NCBI RefSeq assembly: GCF_000621865.1
Contig: NZ_KK211358.1
Span: 198,847-256,152 of the forward strand
Direction of reading: 5' to 3'
Origin: Pseudobutyrivibrio sp. MD2005
GTDB taxonomy: Bacteria > Bacillota > Clostridia > Lachnospirales > Lachnospiraceae
Length of the DNA: 57,306 nt
Shown here: piece after piece, positions 40,386 to 49,317 of the stretch
How positions within the stretch are numbered: position 1 is the stretch's first letter
Layout of the letters: each line of letters starts with the position of its first letter
Program-made: the position numbers and the translations under genes
Notes under the pieces: generated by a model
Told to the model about the DNA's origin: nothing
Databases searched by the model: none
The model's input: only the letters and a program-made list of their open reading frames with translations

Positions 40386-42626
40386 TTACTTCTCTTCTTT
40401 GTCGATGTCTCTCTTGGTCTTAAAGAATGTTATCGCTCCAATAATAAGACCTGTGAACCAGAAGAAGAAGCGCTTCTTTTCTACAGTGTTATCTGTAACT
40501 TTAATACCCTTAGCTACCTCAGCATCTTCAATCTTAACTGCACCGATATCTTCAGTCGCGTCTACTGATTCTCTCTCAATAACACCTGCAGTAGTTACAT
40601 TGTCTTCCTCATGGATAACGTTTAGAGGAACATCCTCATCACCGATTGCTCTGATTTCTACACCACCATCATTAAGTGCTACCTGAGCCTGTGCAGGTGC
40701 TGTATTACCTGTAGATGTATCTCCTGATGATTGATTATTATCTGCTGTTGTAGTTGTTGTAGTTGTGCTTGCTGTTGTAGTAGTTGCTATCTCAGTAGTA
40801 GCTGCTGTTTGAGTAGTAGCTGCTGTCTCAGTAGTAGCTGCGGTCTCTGTTGTTTCTGCTGTATTAGTAGTTTCGCTAACCTCTGTTGAATCAGCCACTG
40901 GTGCTTCTGATCCTGGTGCTTCCGTTTCAGGCTCTACATCTGGAGCAGGTCCTGCTGGAATGATATCATCAAGTATATCTAATCCAATATCTTCGCCTGC
41001 GATTGGAGCTGCATCTGATGCACTCTCTCCATCAGATCCCTGATTCTGATTCTGTGCCTCAGCCTCTGACATACTAGTAGATAAGCTTGCTGCGCTTTCA
41101 CTTGCAGCTGTACTTGCTGCTGTGCTAGCTACCGTACTTGCCTCTGCACTTGAAGCCAATGAAGCTGCTCTTTCTTCTGCTGCTGCCAATGAATCTGTTA
41201 AGCTTGCGCTTGCAAAATCAGCCAATTCACTAGCTTTACCCTTAAGTTCATCAACAGTCTTTCCTAATTGATCTATTCCATCAATAAAGCCTTTATATGT
41301 TGCAAGATCACTTAAGAACTGATTTCTTGTATACCACTCTTTACCTTTGTTCTTGGTGTAATCTTTTGCATCTTCAAAAGCATCTCTTTGAACATAGTCA
41401 AAAGACTGTCCCCAAACTGTCTGTTTTTTATATTTGTCACTATATACTGGTTTTTTTTCAACTACATTAATGCCGAAGACTTTATCATAAGAATCTTCTG
41501 AATATGTTTTCTGGCCTTTATAAATTGACTCTCCATTATTCTCGCATGTAACATAGTCGAAATATCTTTCCTTATACTCTCCATCCTTGATGTATTTAAC
41601 AACGAAATGATTGTTATAATAATCCTTCTGATAGAATTGATAGAAAACGTCATCAATACGACTTCCATCTACCTCACCATCTAATAAGAATTTAAGCTTA
41701 ATCATCTCGATTGCAAGGTTTCTACCAACATCATCGTTATAGAAGTTATTACCATTAAGATTCTTCTTATTAGCTTTAGCAGTATCTAATGCTGCATTAA
41801 CAGTTTTCAATGCTTCGTTTGCATCTTTAACTTTATCAGCAACACCATCTTTAGAATATGCTGATTCCTCAAATGCCTTTGACTCAGCTTCAAGATCTGC
41901 TTCGTTTGCAATGATAGCCTCAGATAAGCTTGTACTTGTGCTTTCCATGCTAAGAGACTGAGACTCTGATGTAGATGCAAGCAACTCCTCTTCTTCAGAT
42001 AATGATGCAGCTGCTGATTCTGAAAGCTCCTCATCTGTAAGAGTAGGTGCTTCAGACTGAGTTTCTGCTGGCTCCTGTGGCACTTCTGCATCTGTTGGTG
42101 CAGGTGCTGTTGCCATCAATACCCGTGGTGCTGCCATTAACTTTCGATTTGTTGCAACCTCTTCAGGCTGTTCCTGTGGTGTCTCGATAGCTGCTGGCTG
42201 CTCTGCTACTGGCTCCTGTGGTGTCTCTACAGCTGCTGGCTGCTCTACTGCTGGTTCCTGTGGTGTCTCTACACCTGCTGGCTGCTCTACTGCTGGTTCC
42301 TGTGGTGTCTCTACACCTACTGGCTGCTCTGCTACTGGCTCCTGTGGAAGCTCTGTAACTGGTGTCCCCTGCTCTACAGGTGTGCCAAGACCTAAATCCT
42401 GAGCTACTTCCTGTCCAGTCTGCTGAGTTGTTTCCATAGCGACTTCCTGATTAGGTGTTGTGTCTGCTGGTGCCTCATAGTCAATGAAAACTTCTCCTGC
42501 TTCCGAACTAGTTTCCTCTACAGTTTCAGCATAAACTAAATCTGCCTCTCCTAATATTGAAGCTCCACCTACTGTTGCTCCGGTGATTGCTACCCCTTTT
42601 AAAATTGTATTAATCTTCTTTGCCAT
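40386..42626 (-). CDS. Accessory Sec substrate: serine-rich, repeat-containing surface glycoprotein
   Basis: A 746-aa secreted protein. The N-terminal signal region has an AITGATVGGASILG glycine motif, as accessory Sec signals do. It is followed by Pro/Glu/Gln tandem repeats (units like VETPQEPAVEQPA, about residues 85-150), a first Ser-rich segment (about 205-245), a globular domain (about 250-470, with YKDGEYKERYFDYVTC), a Ser/Ala-rich segment and a Thr-rich segment, and a C-terminal TM helix (FFFWFTGLIIGAITFF) with a short basic tail. There is no LPXTG. Motifs IGDEDVPL and IEDAEVAKGI lie near the C-terminus. Position directly before secY2 makes it the obvious export substrate. Confidence 0.85.
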   Translation of the reverse strand: MAKKINTILKGVAITGATVGGASILGEADLVYAETVEETSSEAGEVFIDYEAPADTTPNQEVAMETTQQTGQEVAQDLGLGTPVEQGTPVTELPQEPVAEQPVGVETPQEPAVEQPAGVETPQEPAVEQPAAVETPQEPVAEQPAAIETPQEQPEEVATNRKLMAAPRVLMATAPAPTDAEVPQEPAETQSEAPTLTDEELSESAAASLSEEEELLASTSESQSLSMESTSTSLSEAIIANEADLEAESKAFEESAYSKDGVADKVKDANEALKTVNAALDTAKANKKNLNGNNFYNDDVGRNLAIEMIKLKFLLDGEVDGSRIDDVFYQFYQKDYYNNHFVVKYIKDGEYKERYFDYVTCENNGESIYKGQKTYSEDSYDKVFGINVVEKKPVYSDKYKKQTVWGQSFDYVQRDAFEDAKDYTKNKGKEWYTRNQFLSDLATYKGFIDGIDQLGKTVDELKGKASELADFASASLTDSLAAAEERAASLASSAEASTVASTAASTAASESAASLSTSMSEAEAQNQNQGSDGESASDAAPIAGEDIGLDILDDIIPAGPAPDVEPETEAPGSEAPVADSTEVSETTNTAETTETAATTETAATTQTAATTEIATTTTASTTTTTTTADNNQSSGDTSTGNTAPAQAQVALNDGGVEIRAIGDEDVPLNVIHEEDNVTTAGVIERESVDATEDIGAVKIEDAEVAKGIKVTDNTVEKKRFFFWFTGLIIGAITFFKTKRDIDKEEK

Positions 42627-43020
42627 AATACTGCTCCCCTTTTTCGTTATAAATTATACCCTTTTTATATTTTCTACATTTATTATATTGATAATTTATG
42701 AACAAATTATGTTTTTTGTGAATATTTCTTGCCTAAATCATACAACTTCTTGCCAATTTCAACAACTTTTTCGTCTCATTTTCTACATTCTGCCCATTAT
42801 TATCTCTCTTTACATATATATCGGCCGATTTGTCGCATTTCTCACTTTCAGCACTCCCGCTATTCACTGCGCCCCCAATGTGCATTGTGGCTCACGCTGT
42901 TTGGGCGTGTGGCCCCCATTGAACATTGCATGAATATTTGGTTTTTCTAATGGGCAATTTAGGCATGCTTATTTACATGTGTCTTTTGCAGGCCTGTACA
43001 ATTTTGAAAAATGTTTTTTG
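42627..43020. other. Leader and promoter region of the serine-rich glycoprotein gene
   Basis: No gene. A TATAAT box (42653-42658, minus strand) lies 27 nt upstream of the start codon, but its -35 is weak. A perfect ATCGGCCGAT palindrome is at 42820-42829. Around 42871-42927 two related copies of a GCCCCCA-ATTG block occur in direct orientation. The long inverted repeat begins at 43021. Confidence 0.4.
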
Positions 43021-43297
43021 GTTGGCGGACACACAGCATATTATTATTTGTACTTCTTAGACTGAAGGGGACTTGGTTGATTTTGGAGCGCGCTTAGTAA
43101 CATAAAAGCAGGTTTTGCAATATATAGGTATGCGCTGCCATGGACGGCAGCGCAAGTGGTCACTTAAAACACGATGTTGAATGTGCCACGGTACCTATAT
43201 ATGCAAAACCTGCTTTGTTATGTTACTTAGCAAGCGTAATATGAAACCAAGTCCCCTCAGTCTGAGAAGTACATTAAAACCTAAAGTGTCCGCCAAC
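43021..43297. repeat. 277-bp long inverted repeat (MITE-like)
   Basis: Arms 43021-43130 and 43192-43297 are imperfect reverse complements over more than 100 bp. The extreme ends match exactly (GTTGGCGGACAC / GTGTCCGCCAAC) and long inner blocks are nearly identical (AGCAGGTTTTGCA, TATATAGGTA). A second small hairpin TGCGCTGCC/GGCAGCGCA is in the loop. No ORF inside. It begins 9 nt after the asp2 stop. It could be a non-autonomous mobile element or a very large RNA hairpin; no target duplication was seen. Confidence 0.85.
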
Positions 43298-43305
43298 AAA
43301 AGTCC

Positions 43306-44799
43306 TCAACGTTCGAAGTCGTCCTTGAGGACGCGGTCGTATTGGCCCTTGAACCAGGCGGCAATTCCTGCGGTGTTGTCGTTGTGGCGGCCATGCAATC
43401 CTTTTCCGTATACTTGGACGCCGGCAGAGTTTAGTTCGGATAAGAGTTTGTTGTAGGCTGTGTCGTCGTAATCATCCTCAAACATGTAAGAAACTATGAA
43501 TTTGGTGTGGCTAAAATCGGTGTTTCTGACTTTGTTCCAGAATCTGTCATTGAGGGAATCTATGGCCTTTTTGTCCATGCCACCGCCATAGTGGTGAAGT
43601 AAATCAAGGGATGTAGGAAATCCCTTTGGTCGATTCAGCCTTTCATTGGCTGCTATGTCTCCTAAGCTGGCTAAAGGTTTTCCAAGAATAAGAGCATGTG
43701 GTTTCAAATCACATCCATAGTACATGGAGCCAATTGTACCCATCGATATTCCAGATAGGATTAGCTGGTCAGGATAAAAGCCAAGCTTGTTTAGATGGGA
43801 GTCTATAACTTGCACCATTAAGTCTTCAAATTCCTGATCACCTTGGTAGAAGCCACCACCTTCAAAGCGCTGCTCAGCAATTAAAAGGAATGGACAGCCC
43901 ATTTTGCGCATCATCCAGTATCCTTCAAAGCCTTCCTGTGTTTTGTAGCCGGAAAAATAAACTGCAAGAGGAGGCTTCATATCCCCTGGATCAAAGTAGG
44001 AGAATATCTCTTCTCTTTTTGATGTTACATGCCTTTCACCTCCCACGAGAAATACACCTTCCCCGCGGCGAGAAAATCTATCGTGTAAAGCTATAATATC
44101 AAGCTTTCCTGTTCCTGCTGCATTTAATGATACAAAAACCGGGCCACGCCCTTTGGTTCCTTCAACTATTACAGTGTCATTTAAATCTTCTTCGGAAAAC
44201 TCCCATGTGTCTAGTACTTCAGCAAGGGAGCCATTTACAAATTGCTTAACAGATAATGATATATTTATGCCAGGATCCTTTTTGTACTCAAGCCAAAACT
44301 CAATTGCCTGTCCTTTATTTATAGGAATGTTGCCTCGCCAGAATGCAATCTGATTCAGTTCACTGCCATAGTCTCCCTCAAGGGATACGCTGTACTGCCC
44401 ATTCCACTTGATTGAACCTCTAAAGCCTTGAGCTATTCCAATGTTTGCAGGCTTAAACTTTTCTCCGTATGGTACTGCAAAATAATTTCTAGCATCATTG
44501 TCGATGAAACTCTGAATCTCCTCGGCCTTTAAAATCTTTCCAATTCGCCGCTCAAATAATGCATTTGTGACATCATCCATCTCAAAACTGTCAACCACAA
44601 ATAACGAATAAGCATAAGATAGAGAAAAGACTATTTTCGCCTCGGCCTCTGTCAGGTTTCGCTCCAAGACTACTATTTCATATACCTGTTTTTCTTTCTT
44701 AATCTCTTCTGGACAAAATACTATTTTGATTGTTTCAGGAATAACATATTTCCTGCTCCAATCCTCTTCACCTATTTGATATATCCTTATTTTATCCAT
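43306..44799 (-). CDS. asp2: Accessory Sec protein Asp2 (acetyltransferase-type)
   Basis: A 497-aa protein with the Asp2 layout: an N-terminal domain, the carbohydrate-binding-like SIKWNGQYSVSLEGDYGSELNQIAFWRG region (about residues 123-150) and an alpha/beta-hydrolase domain with the nucleophile in LSGISMGTIGS and a late histidine in GLHGRHND. In streptococci Asp2 O-acetylates GlcNAc on the substrate and is needed for export. The ATG at 44799 (GGGGAG upstream) is preferred to 44820. Unusually, it is separated from asp1/asp3 by the substrate gene and the long inverted repeat. The catalytic residues look intact. Confidence 0.9.
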   Translation of the reverse strand: MDKIRIYQIGEEDWSRKYVIPETIKIVFCPEEIKKEKQVYEIVVLERNLTEAEAKIVFSLSYAYSLFVVDSFEMDDVTNALFERRIGKILKAEEIQSFIDNDARNYFAVPYGEKFKPANIGIAQGFRGSIKWNGQYSVSLEGDYGSELNQIAFWRGNIPINKGQAIEFWLEYKKDPGINISLSVKQFVNGSLAEVLDTWEFSEEDLNDTVIVEGTKGRGPVFVSLNAAGTGKLDIIALHDRFSRRGEGVFLVGGERHVTSKREEIFSYFDPGDMKPPLAVYFSGYKTQEGFEGYWMMRKMGCPFLLIAEQRFEGGGFYQGDQEFEDLMVQVIDSHLNKLGFYPDQLILSGISMGTIGSMYYGCDLKPHALILGKPLASLGDIAANERLNRPKGFPTSLDLLHHYGGGMDKKAIDSLNDRFWNKVRNTDFSHTKFIVSYMFEDDYDDTAYNKLLSELNSAGVQVYGKGLHGRHNDNTAGIAAWFKGQYDRVLKDDFER

Positions 44800-44816
44800 A
44801 CCGTCTCCCCACTGAT

Positions 44817-44851
44817 ACAAAATAGCCCAGCCAGTATCTACCAGCCAGGCT
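44817..44851 (-). terminator. Terminator or attenuator before asp2
   Basis: AGCCTGGCTGG-tagata-CTGGCTGGGCT then ATTTTG on the minus strand. It lies between the membrane-protein gene and asp2, only about 20 nt before the asp2 ATG, so asp2 is either expressed by read-through or has a promoter not evident here. Confidence 0.7.
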
Positions 44852-44864
44852 AATTACTTTTTAA

Positions 44865-45887
44865 TTAATGAATGCGTTCCTCAGGCTTTAATCCTAAAGG
44901 CTTATCAAGCAATGAAAATGCCGAAGCTAAAGGAACCAAGTATAGGGCCTTTGATAACTGAAGATATGAACCAAACTCATATCCCTGAAGGGCTATTACA
45001 ATTATGCCAACGATAATAATTCCAAGCCAGATGCATAAGTCTAAAATGTTCTCGCCCATCAATGTCTTAATTATCATTACTACCACAAATAGGCCTACAA
45101 AAGCAATCCAAGGACTGCCACAAACAGTCTTAAGACCTTCGCCAAAAGAACCGATTGCTTTCATGTTTTGGTAAACAACCTGATTGAGGAAGCCCTCTCC
45201 ATTCTTGAAATACCATAGATAGATTCCCATTGGAACTGCAACTGTAAGTATTCCCTCTATTATAGAGAACCAGAATGATTTGTACTGCTTGCCTTCTGTG
45301 CCATCAACTTTGAATTTTACTGCAAAGAATATAATAAGCACTACCCAAAGCCAAACATAAGCAGGCTGTAGGAAAAGTACCAGGCCTAAGTCAATAGCTA
45401 AAAGATATGCATGGTGAGATAAAAATCCTGACTTAAGCTGTCTTGAAATATGATAGCCGGTTAAGGTTACTATGAAGAACATAATCTCTTCCGCTCCTGC
45501 ATGAGTAAGAGCGCCCCAGCCAAATATTGAAAGGAAAGCTGCTGAAATAAGAGCAAATATTTCAGAAGTGTAAAGCTTTGCTGTTTTATATAGGAATAAT
45601 ACAGTAAAGAAATCTAATACAGCTTCCATAGCAAACTGAAATGTATGAGTGTCTGTAGGGAGGAATCCAATTCCGTAGAATTCGTATACTACAGGTCCAT
45701 AAATTCCATCTACTTCAACATAAGCCAAATAGCCTTCTCTGACAGAACGGGCAATATCTAAAATCTCATTCTGAACAGCTGTAAATTCATTTTGCATAAA
45801 AGGATTGAATGGGCTCGATAATAACACGATAAATGTTATAACCGCAACAGCTAAAAACTCCAAACACCTTTTTAGTTTAATATTCAT
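44865..45887 (-). CDS. Polytopic membrane protein, GT-C-like
   Basis: A 340-aa integral membrane protein with about nine or ten TM helices. After the first helix comes an extracytoplasmic loop with VREGYLAYVEVDGIYGPVVYEFYGIG, similar in layout to the first loop of GT-C glycosyltransferases and related PMT-like proteins that use lipid-linked sugars. I cannot confirm a catalytic Asp/Glu motif, so the family is tentative. Its place between surface-protein genes and asp2 makes a role in glycosylation or export plausible. Confidence 0.6.
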   Translation of the reverse strand: MNIKLKRCLEFLAVAVITFIVLLSSPFNPFMQNEFTAVQNEILDIARSVREGYLAYVEVDGIYGPVVYEFYGIGFLPTDTHTFQFAMEAVLDFFTVLFLYKTAKLYTSEIFALISAAFLSIFGWGALTHAGAEEIMFFIVTLTGYHISRQLKSGFLSHHAYLLAIDLGLVLFLQPAYVWLWVVLIIFFAVKFKVDGTEGKQYKSFWFSIIEGILTVAVPMGIYLWYFKNGEGFLNQVVYQNMKAIGSFGEGLKTVCGSPWIAFVGLFVVVMIIKTLMGENILDLCIWLGIIIVGIIVIALQGYEFGSYLQLSKALYLVPLASAFSLLDKPLGLKPEERIH

Positions 45888-46029
45888 AATGCACCCCCTA
45901 CGATGTTAGTCACCTTTTACTAATGATATCACATTCAATCAATCAATTGGGTACAAAATCGTGACTATTCTATGAAATATTATCTCAAACAGCTTAACAT
46001 ATTCTTCTTTTCATACCATGACAAATCCC

Positions 46030-46063
46030 GAAAAAATGGAGCCAACCAAATGGTTGACTCCAT
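46030..46063 (-). terminator. Terminator after MucBP-like surface gene
   Basis: ATGGAGTCAACC-attt-GGTTGGCTCCAT followed by TTTTTCGGG on the minus strand. This closes the pilus and surface-protein operon. Confidence 0.85.
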
Positions 46064-46118
46064 CTATATCTACTTTATGGTTAATTTGAGGTTAGGTTTT
46101 TATTCTCCTCAGATATTA

Positions 46119-47168
46119 CTAATCATTCTTATTATCTTTCCATTTAATAGATGTCACGATAACAAGTATGATTGCAAGAATTCCAATTAATGTAAGGATA
46201 ATTGCATATCTCATTATGTTACTCATAAACTCTTCTTCAGCAGTAATACCCTTTGCCACTTCTTCGTCTTCGATATCGATGACATCCTGTGGTCCTGTAG
46301 GTGTATTGGCATCTTCTATAGATTCGCCATTCTGATCTTCATTTCCTCCGCCAGCGTTTCCGCCGCCTTCAGCCTGGCCTCCCTGGCCACCACCTGCAGC
46401 TCTGTTATTGATTGTTCCCTGCTGACGTGGACCAGAAACTGTCTGATATACATATTCTGGTGAGCCCTGTACAGTAGTAACAGTTGTTCCATCTGATATG
46501 TTCTCAGTTTCTGTTCTGGTTTCGTTTATGACTCCACCACCGCCTGTACCTTTAGTGTATACAAACTCAAATGCCTGGTTTGCTTTAACACTCTTGCAAT
46601 GCAAGTTATAAGCATTTGGTGTATAACCGCTTACATATCTATAAGGAATGTAAATCTCTTCACCTTCTGCTGCATAGAATGTTTCAGTCTCAAGCAACTT
46701 AGTACCAGCTGTGTCCTTGTAGCTAACTGTGTAAGGAACTACAGCTCCAACACCGTAAGCTATAACATAAGAATCATCCTTTGTAACTGCAAATGCAGAT
46801 TTGGTTGGTGCTGCATCTGCTCCGCTTCGTCTAATTCCCTTTACATAATACTTTGAATAGGAATCATCTGAAGCAGTAATCTTAACAATACTCTTAGGAT
46901 TGATTACGATTTCATCATTATATGCAAGGCCCGAAATTGTAATGACCGTTTTGTCAGATGAAATCTTTACAACTGCGCCCTCACTCGAAACCGAAAGTCC
47001 TGAACTCCAATCAGTTGTAAAGCTTGCATTTTCTTCTCCAGTTCCGCCAAGCACGATATTGATTTTATATGTGTAATCAGCCTTAGCTATAATTGGATTT
47101 GCAATCATGAAGCTAAGCATAAACACTATCATCAGGAATGAGCAACCGATTCTTTTAATATTTTTCAT
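46119..47168 (-). CDS. Secreted membrane-anchored protein with MucBP-like domain
   Basis: A 349-aa protein: signal peptide (MKNIKRIGCSFLMIVFMLSF, cut near AKA), a beta-rich part (about residues 30-140), a MucBP-like module (VPYTVSYKDTAGTKLLETETFYAAEGEEIYIP), a Gly/Gln/Asn-rich flexible linker, the motif IEDEEVAKGI and a C-terminal TM helix (AIILTLIGILAIILVIVTSI) with a basic end. There is no sortase motif, so it is probably membrane-anchored. The start is 1 nt after the stop of the previous gene, so they form one operon. Confidence 0.75.
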   Translation of the reverse strand: MKNIKRIGCSFLMIVFMLSFMIANPIIAKADYTYKINIVLGGTGEENASFTTDWSSGLSVSSEGAVVKISSDKTVITISGLAYNDEIVINPKSIVKITASDDSYSKYYVKGIRRSGADAAPTKSAFAVTKDDSYVIAYGVGAVVPYTVSYKDTAGTKLLETETFYAAEGEEIYIPYRYVSGYTPNAYNLHCKSVKANQAFEFVYTKGTGGGGVINETRTETENISDGTTVTTVQGSPEYVYQTVSGPRQQGTINNRAAGGGQGGQAEGGGNAGGGNEDQNGESIEDANTPTGPQDVIDIEDEEVAKGITAEEEFMSNIMRYAIILTLIGILAIILVIVTSIKWKDNKND

Positions 47169-47169
47169 A

Positions 47170-48027
47170 TCAGGCTACCTCCTCCCTCTGCTTTTTGGAA
47201 ATGATAAAGTAAAGTGCTATTAAAATAATTCCTGTTAACATTGCAGCTGTGCACAAAACTAAAGGTAAAAGCGAATCTCCAGTAATTGGATTTGCAAGTG
47301 GTGTTGCAGGTTCTTCGATGTAAACCACCTGTGTTCCACCTGGTGTTGTGTACACTACCTTGCTGCCTCCGCCAGTGTGATTTGTAACTTTATTAACTGT
47401 AGTGTTCTTTACAGTTTCCTCTTCAACCTTCTCTGCTCCAAATCTCACATCAAGAGTAGCCAGCTTTGCCATGTATGAATTATCCTGAGAGTTACCATCT
47501 AAGGATATCTCTATTGTTACTGTACCAGGATTCTTTTTATCTGGATCTGATGCAAGCTTGCCAATATTGAAGTATGCTCCACTTCCATCGCCTGCCTGTC
47601 CTTGGACCTGCTTAAGACCAGCTACCACATCATTGTCACCACCGATTGTCTCGCTATCGTAGATGACTGTTTCAGTACCATTTATTGTGTATGCCAACTT
47701 GTATGAATAGGCACCGCCTGCTGCATTCGAGCTTCCGCCTCCAATGCTTTTTTCTTCAAGTGAATTAATGATATCTGTGCTTAAGTAAAACTCTGCTGCA
47801 TCTTTTGTAGCGTTGTAGTAATTTACCTTAAACACTATTGTGTCGCCAGGCATTGTACTGGTAATTGTAGATTTTGATACGTCATAGGTTGAGTCAAATC
47901 CACTTCCGTTGTAGGTTACATCCCATCCAACTGACTGTGTAGCAGCTTCAGCTTTTCCTTTTACTCCCATGAACCCAGTTGCTATCAGCATCAGAGCAAG
48001 GGCTGTATATAATATTTTTTTCTTCAT
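47170..48027 (-). CDS. Surface protein with NPITG C-terminal signal
   Basis: A 285-aa secreted protein: signal peptide (to about residue 28, KGKAEA), an immunoglobulin-like beta domain (WDVTYNGSGFDSTYDVSKSTITSTMPGDTIVFKVNYYN), a Thr/Lys linker (KVTNHTGGGSKVVYTTPGG), then NPITGDS, a TM helix (LLPLVLCTAAMLTGIILIALYFI) and KKQREE. NPITGD is a plausible variant of the LPXTG sorting signal. With its operon partners it may be a pilus-associated or fibre protein. No named family. Confidence 0.75.
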   Translation of the reverse strand: MKKKILYTALALMLIATGFMGVKGKAEAATQSVGWDVTYNGSGFDSTYDVSKSTITSTMPGDTIVFKVNYYNATKDAAEFYLSTDIINSLEEKSIGGGSSNAAGGAYSYKLAYTINGTETVIYDSETIGGDNDVVAGLKQVQGQAGDGSGAYFNIGKLASDPDKKNPGTVTIEISLDGNSQDNSYMAKLATLDVRFGAEKVEEETVKNTTVNKVTNHTGGGSKVVYTTPGGTQVVYIEEPATPLANPITGDSLLPLVLCTAAMLTGIILIALYFIISKKQREEVA

Positions 48028-48043
48028 CTCTTGCTCCTTTCTA

Positions 48044-48793
48044 CTACTGAGCAGATACTCCGTTTACCTCAACAATATTTCCATCATCTACTGCATCACA
48101 TGTAGCTCTTACTCCCCAGGCTGCATATATTGCATCTGCCCCATTATGAGTTTGAACTGCATCAGCCTGTAGTTCGATGTATACCTTTTCTTCATTGTAG
48201 AGATATATGTTTTCTACATAACTTGCAATTTCAGGAGAATCTGCATCCACCGGTACCACTTCAACATACTTTGTAATCTTATTGTCTATTTTGATGCCTG
48301 TGATGAAATCTACTCCGTTACCGCATCCCAAAGGAGATGTCAGGTAGTAAACTTCCTGTTCTTTTGTAGATTCATCCTCGTTTAAATACCAGCCATCAGC
48401 TACATAAATCTTAATCAGCTCAGGATCAAGATTTGTTTGCTTTCCATCATTGAACCAGCTTTTTCTAACTACAACTCTTACATATTCACTGTAGCCAGTT
48501 GTTTGATTTGAGTTATTAACAACCCTTACATTTTCTGCGTATTTCTTTCCAATTTTAAAGCTGGTATCATTTGCAACTGCTGAAAAACTTAAAGGCGTTT
48601 CCTCATCAATTGATTGATACTCTCCATCAACTTCTTCCATTAAGTCGATTGAAAGCTCTGCGGTAGAAAAGTTTACTCGCTCAATCTTGCTTTGATAGAC
48701 CATTGCAGCTCTTGTTGCGCCTGCTGTGGATGCACCAATTATTAAGATTCCAACTGCCAGTAAAATCAGAGGGCTTTTTATTTTATTTTTCAT
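48044..48793 (-). CDS. TasA/camelysin-like secreted protein (SipW-type signal)
   Basis: A 249-aa protein with an N-terminal signal of the SipW-dependent kind (LILLAVGILIIGASTAGATRAAMVYQS, a helix followed at once by a strand with ERVNFSTAELSIDL). The mature part is beta-rich, as in TasA/CalY fibre proteins, with IKIYVADGWYLNEDE and VYIELQADAVQTHNG segments. The C-terminus has no anchor. Such proteins form extracellular fibres after cleavage by SipW-like signal peptidases, which are not in this window. Confidence 0.7.
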   Translation of the reverse strand: MKNKIKSPLILLAVGILIIGASTAGATRAAMVYQSKIERVNFSTAELSIDLMEEVDGEYQSIDEETPLSFSAVANDTSFKIGKKYAENVRVVNNSNQTTGYSEYVRVVVRKSWFNDGKQTNLDPELIKIYVADGWYLNEDESTKEQEVYYLTSPLGCGNGVDFITGIKIDNKITKYVEVVPVDADSPEIASYVENIYLYNEEKVYIELQADAVQTHNGADAIYAAWGVRATCDAVDDGNIVEVNGVSAQ

Positions 48794-48809
48794 ATTCGTT
48801 CCCTCCTAT

Positions 48810-49298
48810 CTACTGGTTTGTATCGGTCTGAGTTGATACTGCGCTATCCCAATCTGCAAATGGATTGCCAGCTTCATCATACTCAACCTTGGTTGCTTCC
48901 TGCACGATAACCACATTGAAATCTGTCAGCTCTCCATTATCAATCTTAAGATTAAGCTTACTGGTCGTTTCTCCAACAGCTACTATCGGACTGTAATAAT
49001 AGTAACCATCGCCTCCCTTTGTCCAGCCAGAGGAATCTTGCATCGTAACAGTTATACCATCTGGAATGATTGCTGCAGCTCTAACGAACACATCGTAGTC
49101 TCCAGTATTGGTGATAGCAATTGTCTTAATCATGTTTTCAACATTATCCTCCATAGGAGTAAGTTCGCTATCCCCCAGCTTCACTTCAAGCATTCCTTCC
49201 GTTGAAACCGTATCTGTAAAATATGCTATGGCTGGCTTTACAGCAATTCCACTAATTAATATTAGTGCCATCGCTATTAGAACTAAACGCTTCTTCAT
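48810..49298 (-). CDS. TasA-like secreted protein (SipW-type signal)
   Basis: A 162-aa protein with a signal (MKKRLVLIAMALILISGIAV) followed by AYFTDTVSTEGML, the classic start of a SipW-processed TasA/camelysin-family protein. The mature part has ITNTGDYDVFVRAAAIIPDG, a conserved beta hairpin of this family. No anchor. It lies between the other TasA-like gene and the minor pilin gene in the same operon. Confidence 0.82.
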   Translation of the reverse strand: MKKRLVLIAMALILISGIAVKPAIAYFTDTVSTEGMLEVKLGDSELTPMEDNVENMIKTIAITNTGDYDVFVRAAAIIPDGITVTMQDSSGWTKGGDGYYYYSPIVAVGETTSKLNLKIDNGELTDFNVVIVQEATKVEYDEAGNPFADWDSAVSTQTDTNQ

Positions 49299-49317
49299 AC
49301 GCTACCTCCATCTTTCA

